Assembly: GCF_037977235.1 (NCBI RefSeq) | Contig: NZ_CP150276.1 | Coordinates: 1,178,001 to 1,242,000, forward strand | Direction of reading: 5' to 3' | DNA from: Paenibacillus sp. FSL K6-0276 | Lineage (GTDB): Bacteria; Bacillota; Bacilli; Paenibacillales; Paenibacillaceae | Length of the DNA: 64,000 nucleotides | Shown: positions 50,055-59,186 of the stretch, piece by piece | Layout of the letters: each line of letters opens with the position of its first letter | Position numbering within the stretch: position 1 is the first letter of the stretch | Notes under the pieces: generated by a model | Told to the model about the DNA's origin: nothing | Seen by the model: the letters and a program-made list of their open reading frames with translations, nothing else | The model's database searches: none | Position numbers and translations under genes: made by a program

Positions 50055-51743
50055 TTAGCTAAGCTTATAAACACGAGCTTCGTATGGACGAAGATGAATC
50101 GTGTTTAGTTCTTCTTCTGGGTTTACCTCGTAGTTGGCAATGAGCAGTTCCTTCTCTTGGAATTTCACAGTGGAAGGAAGCTCGAATACCGTAGAATCAC
50201 CGAAGAAATTCAGTACAACTAACAGCTGCTCTTCTCCGAGAGAACGCTGATAAGCATATACTTTCTCGTTCTCCTCGGCCAAGATTGTATAATTTCCGTA
50301 TACGATAATCTCATGCTGCTTACGCAGCTCAATTAGCTTCTTATAATAGTGGAAAATGGAATCTGGATCGGCCAGCGCCTGCTCCACATTAATTTCCTTG
50401 TAGTTAGGATTCACAGTCAGCCATGGAGTGCCTGTGGTGAAGCCTGCTTGTGCTTCCGAGTTCCATTGCATCGGCGTACGGGCATTGTCCCGACCTTTAA
50501 TGTAAATGGAATTCATGATTTTATCTTCCGAATGTCCGGCAGCCAAGTATTCTTTATACATATTTAGGATTTCAATATCTTTGTACTCGTCGATAGAATT
50601 AAACTTTACATTCGTCATGCCGATTTCTTCGCCTTGATAGATGTAAGGTGTACCTTGGAGTGTGTGAAGCAGCGTTGCCAGCATTTTGGCAGACTCTTTC
50701 GGATAACGCTTATCATCCCCAAAGCGGGATAGCATACGCGGCTGATCGTGGTTGTTCATATACAAGCTGTTCCAACCTTTACCGTCCAGTGCGACTTGCC
50801 ACTTGGAAATGATCGACTTAATGTCCGCCAGCTTCCAAGGCTGTACATTCCATTTGCCTCCGGGTCCGGAATCGACGTCCATGAGCTCGAAATGGAATAC
50901 CATGTTCAGCTCGTTCCGATCCTCGGAAACGTACATTGAAGCCTCTTCGGGAGAGACATTAACGGCTTCACCCACTGTCATGATATCGTACTTGGACAGT
51001 ACCTCACGGTTCATTTCCTGCATATATTCATGTACGCGTGGACCGTTAACGAAATAATCTCCTCCGAAGTGGTAGGAAGGCTGTTCCCCGTTTTTTTCCC
51101 CAGAAACGCTAGGTAATTCCGGTACTTTGGAGATCAGGTTGATTACGTCCATGCGAAATCCGTCAATTCCTTTATCCAGCCACCAGGTCATCATATCGTA
51201 GATTTCCTGGCGCAGCTTGGGATTGTCCCAATTCAGGTCCGGTTGTTTTCTGGAGAAGAGATGGAGGTAATATTCTTCCGACTTCTCATCGAATTCCCAA
51301 GCCGATCCATTGAAGAAGGAGCCCCAGTCGTTAGGCGGCTGTCCGTCCTTACCAGGACGCCAGATATAATAATCACGATAAGGATTATCCTGCGATTTGC
51401 GGGATTCCACGAACCAGGCATGCTCATCTGAGGAATGGTTGACCACGAGATCCATAATTAGCTTCATGCCGCGGCTGTGAAGTCCAGCTAACAGTTTCTC
51501 CCAATCGGAGAGCGTTCCGAAATCATCCATAATCGTTTGATAATTACTGATATCATAGCCGTTATCATCATTAGGCGACTCGTACACCGGACATAGCCAG
51601 ACTACGTCGACGCCAAGATGATTTAAATAATCGAGTTTTGAGATAATCCCTTGCAGATCACCGATGCCATCCCCGTTACTGTCTTTGAAGCTGCGGGGGT
51701 AAATTTGATACACTACGCTTTCTTTCCACCATTTCTTATCCAC
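50055..51743 (-). CDS. Alpha-glucosidase / oligo-1,6-glucosidase, GH13
   Basis: 562 residues. VVYQIYPRSFKDSNGDGIGD (core) starts the barrel. Catalytic Asp in GFRMDVINLI (about 195-204), Glu in TVGEAVNV (about 252-259) and Asp in NNHDQPR (about 324-330). No signal peptide, so it splits imported isomaltose, maltodextrin or similar glucosides in the cytoplasm. GTG 51743 has AGGAGAT upstream. It ends the ABC importer operon. The exact linkage preference is not certain. Confidence 0.92.
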   Translation of the reverse strand: MDKKWWKESVVYQIYPRSFKDSNGDGIGDLQGIISKLDYLNHLGVDVVWLCPVYESPNDDNGYDISNYQTIMDDFGTLSDWEKLLAGLHSRGMKLIMDLVVNHSSDEHAWFVESRKSQDNPYRDYYIWRPGKDGQPPNDWGSFFNGSAWEFDEKSEEYYLHLFSRKQPDLNWDNPKLRQEIYDMMTWWLDKGIDGFRMDVINLISKVPELPSVSGEKNGEQPSYHFGGDYFVNGPRVHEYMQEMNREVLSKYDIMTVGEAVNVSPEEASMYVSEDRNELNMVFHFELMDVDSGPGGKWNVQPWKLADIKSIISKWQVALDGKGWNSLYMNNHDQPRMLSRFGDDKRYPKESAKMLATLLHTLQGTPYIYQGEEIGMTNVKFNSIDEYKDIEILNMYKEYLAAGHSEDKIMNSIYIKGRDNARTPMQWNSEAQAGFTTGTPWLTVNPNYKEINVEQALADPDSIFHYYKKLIELRKQHEIIVYGNYTILAEENEKVYAYQRSLGEEQLLVVLNFFGDSTVFELPSTVKFQEKELLIANYEVNPEEELNTIHLRPYEARVYKLS

Positions 51744-51780
51744 GGTTGTAATCTCCTATCTCTATATAGATCTAGCTATT

Positions 51781-52599
51781 TTATTTAATGGACCCTGATG
51801 TTAGTCCGCTGATAATCCATTTTTGCGCGAACAAATAGACGATGAGCATCGGGGTTAATGCGAGCAGATATGAAGCAAAAGCTAAGTTGAAATCTGTGCT
51901 GAACTGCCCCTGGAAGACATATTGTACAAGCGGAAGTGTGTAGGAGTCCTCGCCGAGCAGAATAAGCGGTAGCATAAAGTCATTCCAAGTGGATAGACAA
52001 GACAGGATACCGATCGTTGCACTAACGGGAGCAAGGAGTGGGAAAATAATCTTCCAAAATGTACCGAATGTTGATGCACCGTCTACTGTAGCCGCTTCTT
52101 CCAGTTCATACGGAATGGAGCGGATATAACCGGTGTATACAAACACGTTAAAGGCCAGACCATAAACGACGTATAGAATAATAATCCCTACAATGTTGTT
52201 CATGTGCAGGTCCGTAGTCACTTTGACCACAGGCAGCATGATAATCTGGAAAGGGATAAACATGGCGCTGATAAAATAGAAGTAGAGCACTTTGAAAAAT
52301 CTTCGCTTCATATTACGTGCAATAGCATAGGCTACCATGGAGTTGGTAAGCAATATGAACACGACTGTTGTAATAGTAATCACGGTACTATTTCCTAATG
52401 CATTGAAGAAATTCGTTGCCTTAATCGCATTGCTGAAGTTCTCAAAATGCAAGCCAGTCGGCAGTGAAAAGATAGATTGAGCCATTTCCTCGGGATTCTT
52501 GAGTGCGATGGCAATGGTCATGTAAAGCGGAAACAGGATCAGTAGTGAGCCTAGGGCGATAAGAATCGTTACAGGCCAGTTAGTTGATTTTTTGATCAT
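51781..52599 (-). CDS. Sugar ABC transporter permease, MalG type
   Basis: 272 residues, six membrane helices. The EAA loop is at ELEEAATVDGASTFGTFWKI (core EAATVDGAS, about 166-174), where the ATPase would dock. The gene overlaps the MalF-type permease by 4 nt. No ATPase gene is present; as in other Bacilli a shared MsmX-like ATPase is expected elsewhere. Confidence 0.93.
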   Translation of the reverse strand: MIKKSTNWPVTILIALGSLLILFPLYMTIAIALKNPEEMAQSIFSLPTGLHFENFSNAIKATNFFNALGNSTVITITTVVFILLTNSMVAYAIARNMKRRFFKVLYFYFISAMFIPFQIIMLPVVKVTTDLHMNNIVGIIILYVVYGLAFNVFVYTGYIRSIPYELEEAATVDGASTFGTFWKIIFPLLAPVSATIGILSCLSTWNDFMLPLILLGEDSYTLPLVQYVFQGQFSTDFNLAFASYLLALTPMLIVYLFAQKWIISGLTSGSIK

Positions 52600-53465
52600 A
52601 AGTCCATCTCCCGTTTCTGCAGAAATTTAAGCTGAAGGGCGGAGATAACGACGATCACGATAAAATAAATCACGGCGTTCGCCGATTGGTAGGCAAATTC
52701 TCCGCCTTGGAAGCCGCCTGTGTAGATTAAGTGGGCAATGGATTGAGTTGAACGTCCAGGACCACCGCCTGTCAAGGCGACGATTTGGTCGAATACCATC
52801 AGACCACCCTTCATCGCGAGCACCATGTTGATCGTGAAGAAGGAAGCAAGCATTGGAAACGTAATGCTCCAGAATTCTCTCCAGCGGCTAGCGCCGTCCA
52901 GATTGGAAGCCTCGTAAAGATCATGAGGAATGGTTTGTAGACCCGCCAGATAGAGAATCGTGTTATAAGCAATTCCCTGCCAAACGGCTACAATAACGAT
53001 ACCGATCCAGGCCCAGTCGGAGTTACCGAGAATGTTCTGCGAAAGGAATTCGCTGCCGAGCTTCGCACCCCAGATAGGGAATACATTTGCGAACAAGTAG
53101 TTGAAAATAAAGCCGACAATTAGAACGCTGAGGATATTAGGCAAGAAATATACACCGCGGAAAAAGTTTTTGGCTTTAATTTTGGCATTTAGTCCTAGTG
53201 CAATCAACAAGCTGATGACGTTGATGAGAATAGTTGTTATGATGGCATATTTAAAAGTGAACAAATATGAATTCAACACATTTTCGTCTTGAAAAATGTT
53301 AACGAAGTTCTTAAATCCTACGTAATCAAAGCTGTCACTAAAGCCGTCCCAGTTTGTGAACGAATAATAAATACCTTGTATTGCAGGAAAGGTGTGAAAG
53401 GCAAAGAAAAGAAGCAATGCCGGTATTGTCATCAGATAAAAGGCGACTCGGCGTTTGGCCATCAT
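52596..53465 (-). CDS. Sugar ABC transporter permease, MalF type
   Basis: 289 residues, six helices. The EAA-type loop is DLYEASNLDGASRWREFWSI (core EASNLDGAS, about 183-191). GAGGAGG precedes paired ATG codons. It forms the inner-membrane channel with the MalG-type protein. Confidence 0.93.
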   Translation of the reverse strand: MMAKRRVAFYLMTIPALLLFFAFHTFPAIQGIYYSFTNWDGFSDSFDYVGFKNFVNIFQDENVLNSYLFTFKYAIITTILINVISLLIALGLNAKIKAKNFFRGVYFLPNILSVLIVGFIFNYLFANVFPIWGAKLGSEFLSQNILGNSDWAWIGIVIVAVWQGIAYNTILYLAGLQTIPHDLYEASNLDGASRWREFWSITFPMLASFFTINMVLAMKGGLMVFDQIVALTGGGPGRSTQSIAHLIYTGGFQGGEFAYQSANAVIYFIVIVVISALQLKFLQKREMDL

Positions 53466-53544
53466 ATAATCCTCCTCGTTGTAAAAGCGAAAGAGAAGAG
53501 GGGAAACCCTGTTCTCTTTCGCGGTTCAAGTATGTCTGATCGGG

Positions 53545-54810
53545 TTATTTCCGGTTAGCTACCTTATCCCATTCCGTATCAAGCTGTTTTAGGTAAGCAT
53601 TAATATCTTTCTTTTGCAAGAAGGACTGATTGATGGTTTCCACTTTCATTGCACTTGGGATGTAGTGGTCAGCAAAGTCAGCTAGTTTGCCGGATTCAAA
53701 GGATTCTTTGAATCCGTCCATCGTTGGATCATCCTGCGTTACACCTTGTACAGCTGGGAATGCTTTTTGCTCGCTGATGTAAAGGCTGACATTCTCAGGC
53801 TGGAGCAGGAAGTCTACGAATTTCTTTGCTTCTTCTTTATGCTTAGTGTTCTTGGAAATGGTCAGCAATGTGTCTACACCAGAAATGACCTTATTATCGG
53901 CAGCATCATTTGTCGCTGGGAACGGGAATACGCCAAGTTCAATGGATGGATTGGCTTTCACGATTTCTGGGATCGCCCATACGCCTTGCAGGTACATTGC
54001 TGATTCGCCTTTAGCGAATGCTGTGTTGCCGTCATTGTAATTTTTGCCAAAAATATCTTTCTGTCCGTATTCCGTCAGCTTAAGCAGCTTTTCAGCAACC
54101 TCGTTGAAGCTGTCTGAGAAGGTTACAGTGCCTGCTGTACGCTCCTTGAAGAAATCATTACCTTTAATGATTGTCGTGAGGGAATTGAAGGGTGTAAGTG
54201 TTGTCCAAGCATCCTTAAATGTTAGATAGAAAGCATTCTTACCGCTGTCTTTGAACTTTTGAGCGACGGCAATGAACTCATCCCAGGTTGTTGGTACGGT
54301 AACGCCAGCTTCAGCGAACATCGCCTTATTGTAAATGACACCACTTGCATTAGAGGAGAATGGAAGACCATTCAGCTCACTCGAACCGGTTAAATCTTTC
54401 AGCATTTGGACATATGCAGGTTGAATATTCTTAGCGAGCGGATCAGTAGTGAAGTCTTCAAACAGACCGCTTGCGGATAAAGTCTTGTAGGTATCGGTGG
54501 CGCCGATTCCCACCACGTCAGGAATGTCTTTCTTAGCAGCACGGGTCTTCAGTACGGTCTCAGCATCCGGTGGATTTACTTGAGTGACTACAATGTTCGG
54601 ATTGGCTTCATTGAATTTCGCAACCAGCTTGTCGAAGGTAGCTTTGGCTTCGGACTTATTTTGGAAAAATTCGATTTTCACTTTTTCACCGGAGGCATTT
54701 CCACCGCTATTCGTGTTGCCAGCCGCATTGTTGCTGCTATTGCTTCCACAAGCACTAAGTACGGACATAGCCAGTACGCTAACCACTACGGGTTTGATTG
54801 TTTTTTTCAT
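53545..54810 (-). CDS. Extracellular sugar-binding lipoprotein
   Basis: 421 residues, CUT1 family binding protein. The lipobox is LSAC (Cys 21), followed by an Asn/Ser/Gly-rich linker. VKIEFFQNKSEAKATFDKLV opens the first lobe and FVDFLLQPENVSLY is near the end. It captures the glucoside outside the membrane. GGAGGA precedes ATG 54810. Two LacI-type palindromes lie upstream. Confidence 0.92.
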   Translation of the reverse strand: MKKTIKPVVVSVLAMSVLSACGSNSSNNAAGNTNSGGNASGEKVKIEFFQNKSEAKATFDKLVAKFNEANPNIVVTQVNPPDAETVLKTRAAKKDIPDVVGIGATDTYKTLSASGLFEDFTTDPLAKNIQPAYVQMLKDLTGSSELNGLPFSSNASGVIYNKAMFAEAGVTVPTTWDEFIAVAQKFKDSGKNAFYLTFKDAWTTLTPFNSLTTIIKGNDFFKERTAGTVTFSDSFNEVAEKLLKLTEYGQKDIFGKNYNDGNTAFAKGESAMYLQGVWAIPEIVKANPSIELGVFPFPATNDAADNKVISGVDTLLTISKNTKHKEEAKKFVDFLLQPENVSLYISEQKAFPAVQGVTQDDPTMDGFKESFESGKLADFADHYIPSAMKVETINQSFLQKKDINAYLKQLDTEWDKVANRK

Positions 54811-54857
54811 GATTAAATCCTCCTAATAATTTGTTGGTATTATGAACATGTAAGAGA

Positions 54858-54869
54858 GTAAACATGTAC
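54858..54869. promoter_or_regulatory. LacI-type operator, imperfect
   Basis: GTAAACATGTAC, ten of twelve bases symmetrical, about 50 nt upstream of the binding-protein start. Confidence 0.5.
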
Positions 54870-54932
54870 GTAAATGAAATTAATTGATATTCTGGCTACT
54901 TATAGGCGGCAGATATGCATTGCCAATAGAGA

Positions 54933-54944
54933 GTAAACGTTTAC
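54933..54944. promoter_or_regulatory. LacI-type operator, perfect palindrome
   Basis: GTAAACGTTTAC with central CG, between lacI and the binding-protein gene. Likely site for the adjacent LacI repressor (or CcpA, whose site is similar). Confidence 0.7.
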
Positions 54945-54963
54945 GTAAAAGGGGTAAAAAGAC

Positions 54964-55968
54964 TCAGGTAAGTGATCTTACCGTTTGTCTTTCCACGATG
55001 GAGTGATCGACAATTTTGCTATCCACAGTCTCGCCTGTTTCAATCATCTGAATAAGCTTCTCCACGGCGATCTTACCAATATCGTACAGCGGTTGACGCA
55101 CTGTAGTTAACGGAGGAATAATCATTTTTGCTATTCCAAGATCGTCATAACCCATTATGGATATATCCTCGGGAACACTTAAACCATTTTTGATGACAGT
55201 GGAAAGAGCACCAATCGCCATTTCATCACTAGCGGCAAAGACGGCAGTGACATCAGGGGCTTGCTCCAAGAGAGCTTCCATTGCAATGCTCCCGCTTTCA
55301 TACAGAAAGTCTCCAAAGGTGAGATAGCGGCTGTCGAAAGGAATTCCATTCGCTTCAAGCGCTTTACGATATCCCTCGGCTCTGGGTACACCAGCGATAG
55401 CATCGCTTGGATTTCCGCTGATCATGGCGATTTTGCTATGACCTTTGGAAATTAAGTAGAGAGTAGCATCATAGGCAGCCTGATAATCGTCTACTTTCAC
55501 GTAAGGTACACTGGCAAATTCCGTTTGGGAAGAAACCAACACAACTGGGATCTTCATGGTTTCTAGCACATCGTAATACTCTTTCTTCAAGACCTCACTA
55601 GAGTAAATAATGCCATCGACCTGCTTCTCTCTTAGGAGCTGCAAGTACTTTAATGTTCGTTTACCATCCTGATCGGTATTACAGACCATCACACTGTAAT
55701 TGCGGTCATTGGCCAATTCCTCAATGCCTTTAAGCAGATCGGAGGAGAAAGCTCCAGATACACTTGGAAACATTACACCTATGGTCTGCGTACGCTTATT
55801 GATTAGGCCACGAGCAATCGCGTTAGGTTGATAGCCGAGTTCTTTGATGGCTTCATTTACCTTTTGTTTCGTCTTGTCGGAGTACCCACTTAAATTGTTT
55901 AGCACGCGAGAGACTGTCGCAATGGAAACGTTCGCTTTTTGTGCAACATCTTTAATTGTCGGGTTCAT
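54964..55968 (-). CDS. LacI/GalR family repressor
   Basis: 334 residues. The N-terminal helix-turn-helix TIKDVAQKANVSIATVSRVL (4-23) and hinge NAIARGLINKRTQTIG precede a periplasmic-binding-like sensor domain (about 60-330). AAGGAG lies 9 nt before the ATG. It directly precedes the alpha-glucoside importer operon on the same strand and is flanked on both sides by GTAAACG(C/T)TTAC palindromes, so it should repress that operon and itself. Confidence 0.93.
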   Translation of the reverse strand: MNPTIKDVAQKANVSIATVSRVLNNLSGYSDKTKQKVNEAIKELGYQPNAIARGLINKRTQTIGVMFPSVSGAFSSDLLKGIEELANDRNYSVMVCNTDQDGKRTLKYLQLLREKQVDGIIYSSEVLKKEYYDVLETMKIPVVLVSSQTEFASVPYVKVDDYQAAYDATLYLISKGHSKIAMISGNPSDAIAGVPRAEGYRKALEANGIPFDSRYLTFGDFLYESGSIAMEALLEQAPDVTAVFAASDEMAIGALSTVIKNGLSVPEDISIMGYDDLGIAKMIIPPLTTVRQPLYDIGKIAVEKLIQMIETGETVDSKIVDHSIVERQTVRSLT

Positions 55969-56003
55969 TCATACGTGCTCCTTAGATTACGGTTAGCCTT
56001 AGA

Positions 56004-56015
56004 TTAAACGTTTAC
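56004..56015. promoter_or_regulatory. LacI-type operator upstream of lacI
   Basis: TTAAACGTTTAC, one base from the perfect palindrome, about 36 nt upstream of the repressor start. Confidence 0.6.
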
Positions 56016-56048
56016 GCTTTGAGTAATGAAATTACTTAAAACTATAAC

Positions 56049-56060
56049 GTAAACGCTTAC
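56049..56060. promoter_or_regulatory. LacI-type operator
   Basis: GTAAACGCTTAC, 45 bp from the site at 56004 (centre to centre), a spacing that could allow looping or two dimers. Confidence 0.6.
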
Positions 56061-56289
56061 CCTGAATATAAATCCTGGTAGGTATTCTTGTCAACTCTAT
56101 TAAAAAATAAATGAATAATAAAAACCGTGAAAGGCAAATGATTTTTAAATAGAATGAAACCGATTAATTTACCAAAAAATCTCTTTTAAAATGGGGGTGT
56201 AAGAGAGCTGAAAGGTAGTAGGAGCAGGATATAAGGAATCATATGACCTAGAATTGACAAAAGAATATTAGAGGGCTAACATTTAGTGA

Positions 56290-56301
56290 GTAAACGCTTA
56301 C
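56290..56301. promoter_or_regulatory. LacI-type or cre-like operator before the AraC operon
   Basis: GTAAACGCTTAC again, 65 nt upstream of the AraC start, suggesting that the LacI protein or CcpA also controls the divergent operon. Confidence 0.55.
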
Positions 56302-56365
56302 GCAAATATCGGATTGACATGTTCAACGTTTGTTTTAGTGTTTAACCGGATAAGGAGCTGCGCTT

Positions 56366-57319
56366 ATGAATATTTATCTCGAAATTCCTGATGTGGATAA
56401 GCACTTTCCCTTTAGAAGTTTACTTTGTGGAGGAGATACGCTGTGCTATCCGCATTGGCATAAAGAAATTGAAATTATCTATGTAACTAAAGGAAGTCTA
56501 AATCTGGGAATTAATGATACCCCTATTCACATGGAGCAGGGTGAGGTTCAGTTTATCAACGGTGGGGATGTACATTATTTTCTCGCCTCACCTGAGAGCG
56601 AACGGGTAGTAATTCAATTCGATCTTAACCTGTTTCAGGAAGTCGCAGCTTTGAGCGGAAATGACTATTCGCTTCGTGAGGTTTTTACGCTTATGGAGCA
56701 TTCTAGTTCAAAATGGCCCGAGGCAACCGCCGCGAAGATCAAAGGGCTGATTGAGAGTATTTACGAGGAAGACGTGCAGCGAAGAGAAGGGTACGCCTAC
56801 TTAATCAAAGCTAGATTATTTGAACTACTGACTGTTATTTTGCGGGAGGTGCCGAAGAGCACAGTCAATAAACAGCCTAAGTTCTCGGAAGATACGCTGA
56901 ACCAGTCCAGAGAAACGCTGGAGAGATTAGAGCGGATTTTTATCTATGTGGAGCAGCATTATCAGGAGGCCATTACGCTGAATGAGGTAGCGAATTACAT
57001 GGGCTTCAGTCCGTATTATTTTACCAAACTATTCAAGAAGAACACGGGCATGACCTTTATAGCATTCTTAAATGAATATCGACTTAACAAAGCCAAATGG
57101 ATTTTGATGAATGATGATCTGCCGATGTCCGCGGTGGCGGAAGAAGCTGGGTTTGGCAGCGTGAAGACCTTTCATCATTTCTTCAAGGAAGCTACAGGGA
57201 TATCCCCGCTTAAATACCACAAGACAATATTCGGGAATAATACAGCAAGAATGCAGGAAGAAAGACGCCCCCGGGCTTTGTATGATAGAGATATCAAAAC
57301 AGGAACAAGTGGAGGTTAG
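56366..57319 (+). CDS. AraC family regulator
   Basis: 317 residues. The N-terminal cupin (PHWHKEIEIIYVTKGSLNLGI, core HWHKEIEI) is followed by two helix-turn-helices (about 200-300, ITLNEVANYMGFSPYYFTKL and AGFGSVKTFHHFFKEATGIS cores). It senses a sugar and likely activates the downstream genes. GGAGCTG precedes ATG 56366. The next gene begins 7 nt after its stop and its ribosome site overlaps the end of this gene. Confidence 0.92.
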   Translation: MNIYLEIPDVDKHFPFRSLLCGGDTLCYPHWHKEIEIIYVTKGSLNLGINDTPIHMEQGEVQFINGGDVHYFLASPESERVVIQFDLNLFQEVAALSGNDYSLREVFTLMEHSSSKWPEATAAKIKGLIESIYEEDVQRREGYAYLIKARLFELLTVILREVPKSTVNKQPKFSEDTLNQSRETLERLERIFIYVEQHYQEAITLNEVANYMGFSPYYFTKLFKKNTGMTFIAFLNEYRLNKAKWILMNDDLPMSAVAEEAGFGSVKTFHHFFKEATGISPLKYHKTIFGNNTARMQEERRPRALYDRDIKTGTSGG

Positions 57320-57326
57320 AACAAAG

Positions 57327-58403
57327 ATGACATTAACAGTAGGAATTATCGGCTGTGGAGGCATTGCGAACGGCAAACATATGCCAGCGCTATCAAAAGT
57401 GGAAGGTGCTCGAATGGTTGCTTTTTGCGATATCGTTCCTGAGCGTGCCGAGAAGGCAAAAGCGGAGTTCGGGGATGAGAGCTCCGTGGTTTACTCAGAT
57501 TATAAAGAGCTTCTTAAAGATGCAAGTATAGATGTGATTCATGTATGTACACCAAACATTTCCCATGCAGAGATTTCCATTGCGGCAATGGAGGCAGGCA
57601 AGCATGTAATGTGCGAAAAGCCGATGGCTAAGACCACAGCAGAAGCGCAAGCCATGATCGATGCCTCAAAGCGAACTGGGAAGAAGCTGACCATCGGTTA
57701 CCAAAACCGTTTCAGACCAGATTCAGCTTATCTGCATACGGTATGCGAGAATAATGGTCTTGGAGAGATTTATTATGCTAAAGCTAAGGCGATCCGTCGT
57801 CGTGCCGTTCCAACGTGGGGCGTGTTTCTGGATGAGGAAGCGCAAGGCGGAGGTCCATTGATTGATATCGGTACTCATGCCCTCGATTTGACCCTTTGGA
57901 TGATGGATAACTACAAACCTAAATATGTTGTGGGTAACGCCTATCATAAGCTGTCCGGTCGTAAAAACGCTGCGAACGCTTGGGGCCCGTGGGATCCTGA
58001 GAAATTTACAGTTGAGGATTCCGCCATTGGATTCATTACTATGGAGAATGGAGCTAGCATCGTTCTCGAAGCAAGCTGGGCGCTGAATACACTCGATGTT
58101 GGTGAAGCTAAGACGGTTCTTTGCGGTACTGAAGGTGGAGCGGATATGGAGAACGGTCTGCGCATTAACGGAGAAGAATACGGTAAGACATTCGAGAAGC
58201 ATATTAGCTTGGAAGCCGGTGGTGTTGACTTTTATGATGGCGCAGGAGATGATCCTGCGGTGACAGAGGCTACTCAGTGGATCGACAGCATTGTAAATGA
58301 CACCGATCCTGTAGTGAAACCGGAGCAGGCACTGGTTGTCACCCGCATCTTGGAGGCTATCTATAAATCCTCAGAGACTGGAATGCCTGTATTTTTTGAA
58401 TAA
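57327..58403 (+). CDS. Gfo/Idh/MocA family NAD(P)-dependent sugar dehydrogenase
   Basis: 358 residues. The Rossmann loop is VGIIGCGGIANGKHMPAL (5-22; GCGGIA core), EKPMA (about 97-101) is the catalytic Lys loop, and GGGPLIDIGTHALDLTLW (about 172-189) has the catalytic Asp/His. It oxidises or epimerises a sugar or inositol derivative. The start is ATG 57327 with GGAGG upstream. Operon with ThuA-like and isomerase genes. Confidence 0.92.
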   Translation: MTLTVGIIGCGGIANGKHMPALSKVEGARMVAFCDIVPERAEKAKAEFGDESSVVYSDYKELLKDASIDVIHVCTPNISHAEISIAAMEAGKHVMCEKPMAKTTAEAQAMIDASKRTGKKLTIGYQNRFRPDSAYLHTVCENNGLGEIYYAKAKAIRRRAVPTWGVFLDEEAQGGGPLIDIGTHALDLTLWMMDNYKPKYVVGNAYHKLSGRKNAANAWGPWDPEKFTVEDSAIGFITMENGASIVLEASWALNTLDVGEAKTVLCGTEGGADMENGLRINGEEYGKTFEKHISLEAGGVDFYDGAGDDPAVTEATQWIDSIVNDTDPVVKPEQALVVTRILEAIYKSSETGMPVFFE

Positions 58404-58454
58404 CCTATCAATTTTAAGTGGCATAGATATCTATGAACTAGGAGTGTGTCCAAA

Positions 58455-59186
58455 GTGACCAGAGTAACGGTATGGAATGAATTCCGTCATGAACGGCAGG
58501 AAGAGAGAATTCTCAAGGTCTATCCGCAAGGGATTCACGGACAACTGGCAAGTTTCCTTCAGGAAGCTGGACTGGACGCTCAGACAGCTACGCTGGATGA
58601 ACCGGAACACGGATTGACACAAGAAGTGTTGGATAATACAGATGTACTGGTCTGGTGGGGACATGTCGCCCATCAAGAAGTTAGTGATGAGATTGTAAAC
58701 CGTGTCCACCAAAGAGTGCTGCAAGGCATGGGGCTAGTGGTGCTTCATTCAGGTCATATGTCCAAAATATTCATGAAATTAATGGGCACCAGCTGCGATC
58801 TAAAGTGGCGTGAAGCAGGGGAGAAAGAGCGCCTCTGGGTCATGGACCCAAGTCACCCGATTGCTGAGGGTATCGGAGAATATATCGATCTGGAGCAAGA
58901 AGAGATGTACGGTGCACATTTTGATGTACCAGCACCAGAGAGTCTTATCTTTGTCGGCTGGTTTGAGGGCGGCAATGTGTTCCCAAGCGGATCGACCTAT
59001 CGTCGTGGGAACGGGAAGATCTTTTACTTCCAGCCCGGTCATGAATCTTACCCAACCTATTACAACAAAGAGATTCAAAGAGTAATCATCAATGGCGTGA
59101 ACTGGTGTGCACCAACGAAGCGTGCTTATCCAGTTTACGGACATTCCGAAGCTTTGGAACCCATTAAAGAAAAGGTGGTAATGTAA
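58455..59186 (+). CDS. ThuA-like protein (class I glutamine-amidotransferase fold)
   Basis: 243 residues, trehalose-utilisation ThuA family. [17 protein letters not shown] opens it, then [18 protein letters not shown] and [13 protein letters not shown], where the nucleophile position of true amidotransferases is not Cys. ThuA in rhizobia takes part in 3-keto-disaccharide metabolism. GTG 58455 is 10 nt after GGAG; the GTG at 58446 is too close. It ends exactly where the next gene begins. Confidence 0.88.
   Translation: MTRVTVWNEFRHERQEERILKVYPQGIHGQLASFLQEAGLDAQTATLDEPEHGLTQEVLDNTDVLVWWGHVAHQEVSDEIVNRVHQRVLQGMGLVVLHSGHMSKIFMKLMGTSCDLKWREAGEKERLWVMDPSHPIAEGIGEYIDLEQEEMYGAHFDVPAPESLIFVGWFEGGNVFPSGSTYRRGNGKIFYFQPGHESYPTYYNKEIQRVIINGVNWCAPTKRAYPVYGHSEALEPIKEKVVM

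Larger units (their letters stand above)
55969..56365. other. Divergent control region with LacI operators
   Basis: Holds three operator palindromes (56004, 56049, 56290) between the lacI gene and the divergent AraC gene; AT-rich, no gene. Confidence 0.7.
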
